64,000 nucleotides of DNA from positions 1 through 64,000 of the forward strand of contig JBBEBG010000033.1 in the NCBI GenBank assembly GCA_040882465.1, read 5' to 3'. Made by a program: the position numbers and the translations under genes. Positions 1 to 9,443 of the stretch are shown here, in pieces (position 1 is the stretch's first letter; every line of letters starts with the position of its first letter). The DNA comes from Gemmatimonadota bacterium (lineage in GTDB: Bacteria > Gemmatimonadota > Gemmatimonadetes > Longimicrobiales > Gaopeijiaceae). A model generated the notes under the pieces. It did not search any database, was not told where the DNA came from, and saw only the letters and a list, made by a program, of their open reading frames with translations.

Positions 1-142
1 GGGCGGGCCCCCCCCCCCCCCAACGCCCCTTTTTCGTTCCCCCAGGAACCAGACTCTGGGTCTCCTCGCCGGCGCTCCGGTCCGGCGGGCGGCTCTCCCA
101 TGGCGTTCGGCTCGAATACACCTCGGGCGGGACCGCTTCCTC

Positions 143-171
143 TTGACCCTCCATGCGGGGGGGCCTAGGTT
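143..171 (+). promoter_or_regulatory. Candidate sigma70-like promoter of the imelysin operon
   Basis: TTGACC (143-148) and TAGGTT (166-171) are separated by exactly 17 nt. The predicted transcription start near 178 lies just before the palindrome at 182-198. The same TTGACC -35 hexamer with 17-nt spacing occurs upstream of the his leader peptide and vapB in this window. It is only a sequence match, and the 5' untranslated region to the imelysin start would be about 340 nt. Confidence 0.35.
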
Positions 172-181
172 GACCTCTCGG

Positions 182-198
182 TTGAGAACGGTTCTCAA
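182..198. promoter_or_regulatory. Fur-like 7-1-7 palindromic operator candidate
   Basis: TTGAGAAC-G-GTTCTCAA is a perfect inverted repeat with 8-bp arms around one central base. Its core TGAGAAC-n-GTTCTCA resembles the 7-1-7 layout of Fur boxes (TGAtAAT-n-ATTaTCA). It sits immediately downstream of a promoter-like pair and upstream of an operon encoding two imelysins and a di-heme protein, a gene set associated with iron in other bacteria. The position would allow repression. That a Fur-family protein binds it is inference. Confidence 0.4.
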
Positions 199-282
199 GA
201 TCAGGTCCGGTTTCACGGAACGCCACCTGTACGCCGGGATCGCGTGGACCCCCTTCGGGAGTCGGTGTCCGCGGCCAAATAG

Positions 283-522
283 ACTCGACCACACGATGCG
301 ACACGACACAAGCTCAACCTCCTTTGGAACGCGCCGGTTCTGGCACTCACCCAGGAGGACGACCTCGGCCCTGCCGAGGTGAGCTTCCTCATGGGCGACC
401 GCGTCGCTGACTACCGGTTCCAGGATGCGGCGCGAAAACTCGTGGAGCGTGGGGCCCAGCGGATCGTCGTCGTCCCGCTCCTCGCCTCCCGCTTCAGCGG
501 CCACTATGACCACCGTTCGCGA
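283..522 (+). pseudogene. Remnant of a CbiX/sirohydrochlorin-chelatase-like gene fused in frame to the imelysin ORF
   Basis: The frame upstream of the imelysin signal peptide is open from 283 (TAG at 280-282), with GTG at 379. From about 376 it encodes a stretch with ARKLVERGAQRIVVVPLLAS followed by SGHYDHR, which resembles the C-terminal part of each CbiX-type chelatase repeat (a conserved G-A-x-R-I-V-V-V-P segment followed by an S-x-H-Y region). The similarity ends abruptly where the imelysin lipoprotein signal begins at 523. I read it as the tail of a lost chelatase gene joined by deletion, or an assembly artefact near the contig end. A true fusion is unlikely, because it would bury the lipoprotein signal peptide. 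Confidence 0.4.
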
Positions 523-1695
523 ATGATGAAGAAGATGCGCCGTGGGCTGGGCGGCGTGGGAATCCTGCTCGCGGCGGCGGGGTGCGGCCGAGGCGAGGCG
601 GAGCTCGAAGCGATGAAGGGCGACGTCGTGGCCACGTACGCGGAGATCGTGCACGCGTCCTACGAGGACTCGTTCCGCGCAGTGGAGGAGATGGCGGCCG
701 CGATCGCGGTCCTGCTCGCGGCGCCGTCGGAGGAATCGTTGGCGGCAGCGCGCATCGCCTGGCTGGCGGCTCGCGAGCCGTACGGGCAGACGGAGGCGTA
801 CCGCTTCTACGGCGGACCGATCGACGCGGCCGGCGGGCCCGAGACGCTCCTGAACGCCTGGCCTCTCGACGAGGGGTACGTGGATTACGTAGAGGGGGCC
901 CCCGAGAGCGGGATCGTGAATGACGTGGCGGCTTATCCGAAGCTCGACCGGGAGCTCCTCGTCTTACTGAACGAGGCGGGGGCGGAGGAGAATCTGAGCG
1001 TGGGCTTCCACGCGATCGAGTTCCTGCTCTGGGGGCAAGACCTCTTCGCAGACGGGCCAGGGCGCCGGCCCTACACGGACTACGTCGCGGGAGTCGGGCG
1101 GAACGCCGAACGACGGATCGAATACCTGCGCATCGTCACGGAGCTCCAGGTGGAGAAGATGGAGGGGCTCGTGGCCGAGTGGGCACCGAACGATGCCACG
1201 AACTACCGCACCTCGTTCCTTGCGCTCCCTCGGGACGAGGCCGTGCGCCGAATCCTGGTCGGGATCGGGGTTCTCGCAAAGTCCGAGCTCGCCGGAGAGC
1301 GGATGTTCACGGCGTACGACAACCAGGACCAGGAGGACGAGCACTCCTGCTTCTCGGACAATACCCACCGCGACATCGCGGCGAACGCGCTCGGCTTGAT
1401 GAACGTTCTCCAGGGCCACTACCGGCGGTCCGACGGGAGCACGATCTCGGGCGTCGGCATGACCGCGCTCTTCAGAGAAGTGGACTCCGAGCTCGCGGAT
1501 GAGGTGGAGGCGCTCGCCACGCGGAGCCTGAGGGCAGTCGAGGCGATTCCCGTGCCCTTCGACCAGGCGATCGTGGATCCTGACTCGCGGCCCGCGGTAC
1601 TCGATGCGGTCTATGCCCTCATGGATCTCGGTGACCGCATCGCGGAAGGGGGGAGCGCGCTCGGTCTCACGATCAACACGGCGCTCCCGGGGTGA
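523..1695 (+). CDS. Imelysin-family (peptidase M75-like) lipoprotein, GxHxxE type
   Basis: This 390-residue protein starts at MMKKMRR, followed by a hydrophobic segment and a lipobox ending in Cys21 (L-A-A-A-G-C), so it is probably an outer-membrane or periplasmic-face lipoprotein. The imelysin hallmark GxHxxE is present as G-F-H-A-I-E with H163 and E166. Imelysin/IrpA/EfeO-like proteins are all-helical and linked to iron uptake or iron regulation; protease activity is doubtful for many of them. I chose 523 because the longer reading frame (GTG at 379) adds an unrelated chelatase-like segment before the signal peptide. No clear Shine-Dalgarno is visible. The stop at 1693-1695 is 3 nt before the next gene, so it heads an operon with the di-heme protein, a second imelysin and an HTTM protein. 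Confidence 0.85.
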   Translation: MMKKMRRGLGGVGILLAAAGCGRGEAELEAMKGDVVATYAEIVHASYEDSFRAVEEMAAAIAVLLAAPSEESLAAARIAWLAAREPYGQTEAYRFYGGPIDAAGGPETLLNAWPLDEGYVDYVEGAPESGIVNDVAAYPKLDRELLVLLNEAGAEENLSVGFHAIEFLLWGQDLFADGPGRRPYTDYVAGVGRNAERRIEYLRIVTELQVEKMEGLVAEWAPNDATNYRTSFLALPRDEAVRRILVGIGVLAKSELAGERMFTAYDNQDQEDEHSCFSDNTHRDIAANALGLMNVLQGHYRRSDGSTISGVGMTALFREVDSELADEVEALATRSLRAVEAIPVPFDQAIVDPDSRPAVLDAVYALMDLGDRIAEGGSALGLTINTALPG

Positions 1696-1698
1696 GTC

Positions 1699-3078
<1,380 letters not shown>

Positions 3079-3081
3079 GCC

Positions 3082-4194
3082 ATGCCCGGCACCTTTCCCG
3101 TTTTCGCGAGCACGGTGAGGCTTGGCCGCCTGGCATTGGCCCTGGCCCTCCTTTCTGTCCCGACCGCCTGTCGAGGACCGGATTTCGACCGCGGCGCGAT
3201 GCTGCACGCGATCGGGACGACGGTCATCCTCCCCGGCCAGGAGGCGCTTGTCCTCGAAGCCGAGCGGCTCGACGCGGCGGCCGCGGCCTTCGCGGCGGCG
3301 CCCACGGAAGAAGCGCTTCTCGAGCTTCGAGATCGGTGGCTCGCGACCGAGCTCGCGTGGAAGGGGGTCCAGCTCTTCCAGTTCGAGGGCCTCCTCATCC
3401 TGCACAACGCGATCGAGAAGCGCCCGGCGCGGGATGACTTCATCGAAGAGACCATCACGGCGCTGAACAGGGGTGCGCTCGTAGCGCTCGATACCGGGTT
3501 CATCGAAAGCGCGGGGGCCACCTCGAAGGGGCTCGGGGCGATCGAGCACCTGATCTTTCCGGCCGGGCTCGATCCGAGCGAAGTCGTGGCCGGCTTCGTG
3601 ATGCCCGGGCGTGGCGCCTATCTGCGCGCGACAGCCGAGAATCTCGTCGCGAAGACCCGGGAGTTGCAGGCGCATTGGGCGCCGGGTGAGGGCGGCTACC
3701 TCACCACCTTCGTCGCAAACGATTCGGATGGCGCGGATATCCGAGGCTCGGTGAGCCGCCTCGCCAACCGGATCATCGAGGCCCATGAGATCGCGACGCA
3801 GCATGGGCTGGGACGCCCGATGGGGCGCACGATGGATGGAGTTCCCCATCCCGAGGAAGTGGAGGCTCCATTGAGCGGGCATTCGCTCGAGCTCCTGGTC
3901 GCAACCGTGGAGACCCTTCGCCGAACGATGGACGCCGGCGTCGACGACTATCTGGACCACCTCGACCTCTCCGGAAACGCGGAGCCCCTCTCGGCTCGAA
4001 TCGCGGCGCAATATGCGGTCGCCCTGAACGCGCTCCGGGAAATCGAGGGCCCCCTGGAGGTCGCGGTGATCGCACGTCCCGCGCAAGTCGAGACCGCCTA
4101 CGAAGAGATGCGCGCGCTCATCGTCCTGCTCAAGACCGAGATGGCCGCCCAACTCGGGATCACGGTCACCTTCAGCGACACCGACGGGGACTGA
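3082..4194 (+). CDS. Second imelysin-family lipoprotein, variant motif
   Basis: This is a 370-residue protein with a lipoprotein-type signal (A-L-L-S-V-P-T-A-C, Cys near residue 30). It has the helical imelysin composition. The GxHxxE region instead reads K-G-L-G-A-I-E-H-L-I-F, as in the imelysin branch with K-G-L-x-A-x-E, so the Glu is kept but the preceding motif His is absent. It starts at ATG 3 nt after the DHOR stop and ends 2 nt before the HTTM gene. A pair of one GxHxxE and one K-G-L-x-A-x-E imelysin flanking a di-heme protein suggests two non-redundant partners of one complex. Substrate and activity are unknown. Confidence 0.82.
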   Translation: MPGTFPVFASTVRLGRLALALALLSVPTACRGPDFDRGAMLHAIGTTVILPGQEALVLEAERLDAAAAAFAAAPTEEALLELRDRWLATELAWKGVQLFQFEGLLILHNAIEKRPARDDFIEETITALNRGALVALDTGFIESAGATSKGLGAIEHLIFPAGLDPSEVVAGFVMPGRGAYLRATAENLVAKTRELQAHWAPGEGGYLTTFVANDSDGADIRGSVSRLANRIIEAHEIATQHGLGRPMGRTMDGVPHPEEVEAPLSGHSLELLVATVETLRRTMDAGVDDYLDHLDLSGNAEPLSARIAAQYAVALNALREIEGPLEVAVIARPAQVETAYEEMRALIVLLKTEMAAQLGITVTFSDTDGD

Positions 4195-4196
4195 GA

Positions 4197-5693
4197 ATGG
4201 AGTGGCGTGGGGGGGCCCTGGCGAAGGTGGCCTCCGCCTGGAACGGGCACCCTGTGTCTCCCCTCCCCCTCGTCGCCTTCCGACTCGTCTTCGGACTTCT
4301 GGCGTTCGCCGGAGCCGTTCGATTCGTCGCGAAGGGATGGGTCGAGACGTTGTATCTTGAACCCGAGTTCCTCTTCACGTACGCGTACCTCGATTGGATT
4401 CGCCCCCTTCCGGGGAATTGGCTCTATCTCGTTTTCGGCGTCCAGGCGGTATCGGCTCTCCTGATCGCGGCGGGGAGACTGTATCGCCCGGCCGCTGTCG
4501 CCTATTTCGTCTCCTTCACCTATGTGGAGCTCCTCGACAAGACGACGTACCTGAATCACTACGTCTTGGTCTCGTTCGTCGCCTTCCTCCTGATCTTTCT
4601 TCCCCTGGATCGGTGGGGGAGGCTCGAGTGGGGAGGAAATGGTCGGGGCCCCGCGCGCGAGCCCGGAGGAGAGGGGAGAGCGAAGCCGCGAGAGGACGAA
4701 GCGCGTTCGCGAAGGGCGGCGCGGGCGGCGCCCGGCTGGATCGCGAACGCGCTCCGCATCCAGATCGGGATCGTCTACCTCTTCGCGGGACTCGCCAAGC
4801 TGAACCCCGATTGGCTCTTCTCGGCGCTTCCACTCCGGATCTGGCTTTCGTCCCGGACGGGGACTCCCCTCGTCGGGCCCCTATTCGATGAGCCATGGGT
4901 GGCCATTGCGATGAGCTGGGGCGGCGCGGCTTTCGATCTCTCCATTCCGTTTCTTCTCTCGTGGAAGAGGACGCGTCCGTGGGCCTACCTCGCCGTCGTG
5001 GGTTTCCATGGCGCGACGGCCCTTCTTTTCCCGATCGGAATGTTTCCCTGGATCATGATCGGGGCGACCCTCGTCTTTTTCGAAGGGGACGAGCTCGCAC
5101 GGGTCGCACGAGTCTGGCGGAGGGCGGAGGGGATGCGGGACGCGCCGGCTCGGAACCGCGCCTGCCTCACGCCGGAAGTGCGCCTCATTCCTTGCGTTCG
5201 TCCGATCCTCGCCGCTTTTTTCGCGATTCAGCTTTTCCTCCCGCTCCGGCACCTCGCCTATCCGGGGGACGTGCTCTGGACCGAGGAGGGATATCGGTTT
5301 TCCTGGCGCGTCATGCTTCTGGAAAAGGCGGGAATGGTCCTCTACCGGGTGACCGATCCCGCTTCGGGGCGATCGTGGGACGTGAGTCCAGGGGATCATC
5401 TCACGATGCAGCAGGCGAAGCAGATGGCTTTCCAGCCCGACATGATCCTCGACTTCGCGCACCACCTGGCGGAGCGGCTCGCCGACGTAGGAATGTCCGG
5501 AGTGGAAATCCGAGCCGACGCTTACGTGAGCGTGAATGGGCGCCCCGGCGCCCTGCTCGTGGATCCGCGGGTGGATCTGGCGCGCATGCCGCGAGGTCTC
5601 GCACCGAAGGGCTGGATTCTTCCCGCGCCGGGCGCCCGGCCTGATCTCGTCATAGATTCGGAGGACAAGCTTTCCGGCGCCCTTCCGCTCTGA
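4197..5693 (+). CDS. HTTM-domain (vitamin K-dependent gamma-carboxylase-like) membrane protein
   Basis: The 498-residue protein has several hydrophobic helices in its first 360 residues. It contains signatures of the HTTM/VKGC-like family, such as an early segment around V-A-F-R-L-V-F-G, a Y-L-N-H-Y-V-L loop between helices and a later G-I-V-Y-L-F-A-G-L-A-K-L-N-P-D-W-L segment. A charged insert, rich in Arg, Glu and Gly, lies at about residues 143-180. Bacterial members are mostly uncharacterised. The gene is 2 nt after the second imelysin and ends the four-gene operon. HTTM genes commonly sit near imelysin genes in other phyla (my recollection), so it is likely the inner-membrane component of the same system. 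Carboxylase activity should not be assumed. Confidence 0.8.
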   Translation: MEWRGGALAKVASAWNGHPVSPLPLVAFRLVFGLLAFAGAVRFVAKGWVETLYLEPEFLFTYAYLDWIRPLPGNWLYLVFGVQAVSALLIAAGRLYRPAAVAYFVSFTYVELLDKTTYLNHYVLVSFVAFLLIFLPLDRWGRLEWGGNGRGPAREPGGEGRAKPREDEARSRRAARAAPGWIANALRIQIGIVYLFAGLAKLNPDWLFSALPLRIWLSSRTGTPLVGPLFDEPWVAIAMSWGGAAFDLSIPFLLSWKRTRPWAYLAVVGFHGATALLFPIGMFPWIMIGATLVFFEGDELARVARVWRRAEGMRDAPARNRACLTPEVRLIPCVRPILAAFFAIQLFLPLRHLAYPGDVLWTEEGYRFSWRVMLLEKAGMVLYRVTDPASGRSWDVSPGDHLTMQQAKQMAFQPDMILDFAHHLAERLADVGMSGVEIRADAYVSVNGRPGALLVDPRVDLARMPRGLAPKGWILPAPGARPDLVIDSEDKLSGALPL

Positions 5694-5704
5694 CCGAGGT
5701 CTGC

Positions 5705-6601
5705 GTGCCCGCGCTCGACCCGCATGATCCCCCGCAGTGGGTGGACAGGACTGCGTACCCGTTCGAGAGCCGTTGGTTGGAGCTTCCGAGCGGGTACCGG
5801 ATGCACTACGTGGACCAGGGGGAAGGGGAGACCCTCCTCTTCGTGCACGGCACTCCGACCTGGTCCTTCGAGTGGCGCCGGATCATCCAGGCGCTCGCGC
5901 CGCACGCTCGGTGCGTGGCACCGGACCTCTTGGGATTCGGCCTCTCGGGGAGGCCGCGGGACGGGGCGTACACTCCGGAATGGCACGCGGAGAACCTTGC
6001 GCACTTCGTCCACCGGCTCGGCCTCGATCACCTCACCCTCGTCGTGCATGACTACGGGGGCCCGATCGGGCTTCCGCTCGCCCTCCAGAATCCGGGACAC
6101 GTCCGCCGCCTCGTCGTGATGAACACCTTCATGTGGAGTCTGAAGGGAGACAAGCGCGTGGAGCGCGCCTCGAAGCTCGTCGGCGGATCGCTCGGGAGAC
6201 TCCTTTACCGCCGACTGAACTTCTCGCTCAAAGTCATCATGCCGAGCGCCTTCGCGGACAAGAAAAAGCTCACGCCCGAGCTCCATTCACAGTATCTCGC
6301 CCCCTTTCCGGACGCCTGGTCGAGGGGCGCGGTGCTCTGGCCGCTCGCGCACGCGCTCCTCGGGTCGGACGCCTTCTTCACGTCGCTTTGGGAGCGCCGT
6401 GAAGCTCTCAGGGCCTTTCCAGCCCTCGTGATCTGGGGCACGGAGGACCCGGCCTTTCCTCGCGATCACCTGAATCGGTGGAGGGAGGTCCTCCCGCATG
6501 CGCGCATCGCGGAGCTCCCGGTCGGTCACTGGCCCCAGGAGGAGGCTCCGGAAAAGGTCATTGCGGCGATGGAGGACTTCCTCGGGCTGGGACACGGATG
6601 A
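5705..6601 (+). CDS. Haloalkane-dehalogenase-like alpha/beta hydrolase
   Basis: The 298-residue protein starts with GTG 11 nt after the HTTM gene. It has H-G-T-P-T-W-S-F-E-W-R (oxyanion-hole region, compare H-G-N-P-T in dehalogenases) and V-V-H-D-Y-G-G, so the nucleophile is Asp116 rather than Ser. The catalytic His is in G-H-W-P-Q-E-E near residue 275, and the acid is probably in W-G-T-E-D-P. An Asp nucleophile in HD[WY]GG is typical of haloalkane dehalogenases and related epoxide-hydrolase-type enzymes. No signal peptide is visible, so it should be cytoplasmic. Substrate is unknown, and many such genes are annotated as dehalogenases without proof. Its stop is 10 nt before waaA. Confidence 0.8.
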   Translation: MPALDPHDPPQWVDRTAYPFESRWLELPSGYRMHYVDQGEGETLLFVHGTPTWSFEWRRIIQALAPHARCVAPDLLGFGLSGRPRDGAYTPEWHAENLAHFVHRLGLDHLTLVVHDYGGPIGLPLALQNPGHVRRLVVMNTFMWSLKGDKRVERASKLVGGSLGRLLYRRLNFSLKVIMPSAFADKKKLTPELHSQYLAPFPDAWSRGAVLWPLAHALLGSDAFFTSLWERREALRAFPALVIWGTEDPAFPRDHLNRWREVLPHARIAELPVGHWPQEEAPEKVIAAMEDFLGLGHG

Positions 6602-6611
6602 CGCGCAACCC

Positions 6612-7931
6612 GTGACGTCCCTGTCGGGCCTTCTCTACGATCCCTTCGTTCGCCTCCTTCGGGCCGCTTCCCCCCTCGTCGGCGGCGGGGAATCCAAGCT
6701 GGCCCGGAGCGTGCGGGGTCGCGAAGGTGCGGCGCTGCGGCTCGAGATGTGGGGACGCGACGCCCGCGATCGGGAGCGTTCCCTCATCTGGTTCCACGTG
6801 CCGTCGGTCGGGGAGGGACTCCAGGCGCGCGCCGTTCTCGACGCCCTGCGCGAACGGGGTGCGCCCTTCCAGAGCGTGCTCACTCACTTCTCCGCGTCGG
6901 CCGAAGATCTGGCCCGGAAGGCCCCGGTGGACGCGTCCGATTACCTCCCCTGGGACGTGCGCGCCGAGCTGCGCCCCCTCCTTGGGGCCGTGCGTCCGTC
7001 CGTCATCGCCTTCACCAGGACGGAGGTCTGGCCCGGACTCGCTGCCGAGGCCGTCGCGGCGGGTGTCCCGATCGTGCTCATCGCCGCGACCCTTCCCGCG
7101 CGGTCCTCCCGCCTGAATCCGCTCGTCCGACCTTTCCTCCGCCCCGCCTTCGGGACGCTCGCGCGCGTCTTCGCGATCTCCGACGAAGACGGGGCGCGCT
7201 TCCTCCGGCTCGGCGTCCCTGAAGACCGAATCGAGGTGACCGGCGATCCGGGCGTGGATTCGGCGTGGGCGCGGGTGCGGGCCGCGGATCCGGCGGCAGC
7301 GCACCTCCGTCCCTTCCGTGCCGATCCGCAGCCCACGCTCGTCGCCGGATCCACCTGGGGTGAAGACGAGGCCGTCCTGGTGCCCGCGCTCGCGGCGGTG
7401 CGGGAGCATTTCCCCGCGCTTCGCGCGATCTTGGCACCCCACGAGCCCGGGGAAGCGCACCTTCGGCGGCTCGAGGAGGCCCTCCGCGCGGCGGGGCTCC
7501 GATCCCGGCGTCTCGCGGAGGTCGAGCGGGAGGGGAGCGTTTCCGGGACCGACGTCGTCATCGTAGATCGGGTCGGGGTCCTCGCCTCGCTTTATACCGT
7601 AGGGGGGATCGCGTACGTGGGGGGAGGCTTCGGCACCGACGGGCTGCATTCGGTTCTGGAGCCGGCTGCGGCGGCACTCCCCACCCTCTTCGGCCCGCGG
7701 CACGAGGGGTCGAGAGGGGCGATGGACCTGATCCGGGCCCGGGGCGGGGCGGCGGTGGGAGACGCGCGGGAACTCGCGGACGCGCTCGAGAGTTGGCTCT
7801 CTACCCCTGCCCTCCGCGAGAAGGCCTCCGAACAGGCGCGGAGGTATATTGAGGCCCACCGCGGCGCGTCCCGACGAACGGCGGACGCGCTGTCTCGGTT
7901 TTTTTCTACTTCGCAGGGAGCGCGATCGTGA
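6612..7931 (+). CDS. waaA: 3-deoxy-D-manno-octulosonic acid (Kdo) transferase
   Basis: This is a 439-residue GT30 glycosyltransferase that transfers Kdo from CMP-Kdo to lipid A precursors, so the organism makes LPS with Kdo. Family signatures include the N-terminal W-F-H-V-P-S-V-G-E region, F-T-R-T-E-V-W-P-G-L near residue 135, and the C-terminal A-Y-V-G-G-G-F near residue 335 followed by a conserved H-S-V-L-E-P-A. I chose GTG 6612 because the longer frame upstream overlaps the hydrolase gene and reads Arg-rich nonsense. The stop overlaps the GTG of the rhodanese gene by 4 bp (GTGA), so the two are translationally coupled. Confidence 0.92.
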   Translation: MTSLSGLLYDPFVRLLRAASPLVGGGESKLARSVRGREGAALRLEMWGRDARDRERSLIWFHVPSVGEGLQARAVLDALRERGAPFQSVLTHFSASAEDLARKAPVDASDYLPWDVRAELRPLLGAVRPSVIAFTRTEVWPGLAAEAVAAGVPIVLIAATLPARSSRLNPLVRPFLRPAFGTLARVFAISDEDGARFLRLGVPEDRIEVTGDPGVDSAWARVRAADPAAAHLRPFRADPQPTLVAGSTWGEDEAVLVPALAAVREHFPALRAILAPHEPGEAHLRRLEEALRAAGLRSRRLAEVEREGSVSGTDVVIVDRVGVLASLYTVGGIAYVGGGFGTDGLHSVLEPAAAALPTLFGPRHEGSRGAMDLIRARGGAAVGDARELADALESWLSTPALREKASEQARRYIEAHRGASRRTADALSRFFSTSQGARS

Positions 7932-8281
7932 CGGACGGGAAGGCGCCGGGGAGCGAGATCCCCGAGATCACCCCGACGGAGTTGAACGAGCGGATGACGA
8001 AGGGGCAGCCGATCACCCTGGTGGACGTGCGTGAGCCGCACGAGCCGGAGATCGCCGATCTTCCCGCATGGGGGCAGAAGCTCATCCCCCTTCGGGAGCT
8101 CCCCGACCGATTGGACGAGCTCCAACATGACGAGCCGCTCGTGCTCTATTGCCGCTCCGGGTCGCGGAGCGGGTTCGCGACACGATTTCTCCGCGAGCAG
8201 GGATTCGAGAAGGTCTGGAATCTGAAGGGCGGGATGTTGGGGTGGAAAAGAGAGGTTGATCCGTCCATCCAGGAGTACTGA
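7928..8281 (+). CDS. Single-domain rhodanese-like protein
   Basis: The 117-residue cytoplasmic protein is a single rhodanese fold. It contains L-V-D-V-R-E-P-H-E (first signature) and the active-site loop C-R-S-G-S-R-S with Cys75. Members carry persulfide sulfur on this Cys and act in sulfur transfer or detoxification. It begins with GTG overlapping the waaA stop and ends 3 nt before the next gene. There is no functional link to LPS; coupling probably reflects genome compaction. Confidence 0.88.
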   Translation: MTDGKAPGSEIPEITPTELNERMTKGQPITLVDVREPHEPEIADLPAWGQKLIPLRELPDRLDELQHDEPLVLYCRSGSRSGFATRFLREQGFEKVWNLKGGMLGWKREVDPSIQEY

Positions 8282-8284
8282 GAG

Positions 8285-9436
8285 TTGCGTAGTCGCGTTC
8301 TCGCATGGGGAACCGGGGGGGCGGGGCTCGCCCTCGTCTTCGGGCTCTGGTGGGGGAGCACGGATCGTGTGCTCGAGCCCGCTCCGACGGCGGATTTGGA
8401 GGCGCCCCTGCACCGGCGCGGGATCCATGTGAACGCCTGGGCCGCCGGATCCGCACGGCGCTCGCAGGAGCTGATCGAGCTCGCCCGCAGGACCGAGCTG
8501 AACACCCTCGTGATTGATGTGAAGGACGCGACCGGATACGTCAGTTATCCCACCTCGGTCGCGCTCGCCCGCGAGATCGGCGCCGACCGGGACGTGCGCG
8601 TTCGCGACGTCCGCGACCTCCTCACGCGGATGGCCGAAGCGGGACTCTGGCCCGTCGCCCGCATCGTCGTCTTCAAGGATCCTCTCCTCGCCCGGGCCCG
8701 ACCGGACCACGCGGTACAGGGGCCCGAGGGAGGTGCCTGGGTGGACGGAAAGGGGGATCTCTGGGTGAATCCCTGGGATGTTCGCACCTGGGACTACCAT
8801 GTCGCGATCGCTCGGGAAGCGGTCGCGCTCGGATTTCGCGAGATCCAGTGGGATTACATCCGCTTCCCCGACCGGCCGGCGGAGGAAATGGCTTCCACGG
8901 TTTACCCAGGCGCCAACGGGCGCGCCCGGTCCGCGGCGGTCCGCGGCTTTCTCCTCCACGCCCGGGAGGGGCTCGAGGACCTCGGGGTCCCGGTCACGGC
9001 GGACGTCTTCGGCGTCACGACCACCTCAACGCGGGACGTCGGGATCGGCCAGGTCTGGGAGAGTTTCATCGATGTGGTGGACGCCGCCCTTCCCATGGTC
9101 TATCCCTCGCACTACTGGGAGGGGAGCTTCGGCTTCCAGAACCCGAACGCCTATCCGTACGAGATCGTCCGGCGCGCTCTCACGGACGCCCTTCGTCGAA
9201 CCGAACCGATCGAAGGCGCCGGTAAGATCGTCCCCTGGCTGCAGGCCTTCACCCTGGGCGCGCCGCCGTATGGCCCCGAGCGGGTGAGGGCCCAGATCCA
9301 GGCCGTCTACGATGTCGGACTGCACGAGTGGATGCTCTGGAACCCGGCGTCGGTTTACGCCGAAGCGGCGCTCGAGCCCGCGGCGGAAGCGATGTCCGTA
9401 GCGGACCCGGAGCAGTTGGACCCTCCGGGCTCTTGA
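8285..9436 (+). CDS. Putative glycoside hydrolase (DUF4015-type TIM barrel), membrane-anchored
   Basis: The 383-residue product starts at TTG 3 nt after the rhodanese stop and has an N-terminal hydrophobic segment (about residues 5-25) that could be an uncleaved anchor or signal. Motifs typical of DUF4015 glycosidase-like proteins are G-I-H-V-N-A-W near residue 46, L-V-I-D-V-K-D-A-T-G near 77, I-Q-W-D-Y-I-R-F-P-D near 190, and P-M-V-Y-P-S-H-Y near 270. The Asp residues of D-V-K-D and W-D-Y-I-R-F are candidate catalytic acids. It probably acts on an envelope or extracellular polysaccharide. The substrate is not predictable from sequence. Confidence 0.8.
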   Translation: MRSRVLAWGTGGAGLALVFGLWWGSTDRVLEPAPTADLEAPLHRRGIHVNAWAAGSARRSQELIELARRTELNTLVIDVKDATGYVSYPTSVALAREIGADRDVRVRDVRDLLTRMAEAGLWPVARIVVFKDPLLARARPDHAVQGPEGGAWVDGKGDLWVNPWDVRTWDYHVAIAREAVALGFREIQWDYIRFPDRPAEEMASTVYPGANGRARSAAVRGFLLHAREGLEDLGVPVTADVFGVTTTSTRDVGIGQVWESFIDVVDAALPMVYPSHYWEGSFGFQNPNAYPYEIVRRALTDALRRTEPIEGAGKIVPWLQAFTLGAPPYGPERVRAQIQAVYDVGLHEWMLWNPASVYAEAALEPAAEAMSVADPEQLDPPGS

Positions 9437-9443
9437 ATTAGCG

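Larger units (their letters stand above)
1..378. other. Left edge of window, no intact gene; GC-rich with poly-C run
   Basis: The first 20 or so bases are a G/C homopolymer-like run, so the edge may be a contig end of low quality. I see no convincing intact gene. From about 283 an open frame without an ATG runs into the chelatase-like remnant described next. A promoter-like pair (TTGACC at 143-148, TAGGTT at 166-171, 17-nt spacer) and a palindrome at 182-198 lie here and are listed separately. Confidence 0.5.

Noticed and set aside
143-382. Possible small gene at the left edge
   Set aside because: It has no motif or Shine-Dalgarno and overlaps the palindrome and the remnant frame.
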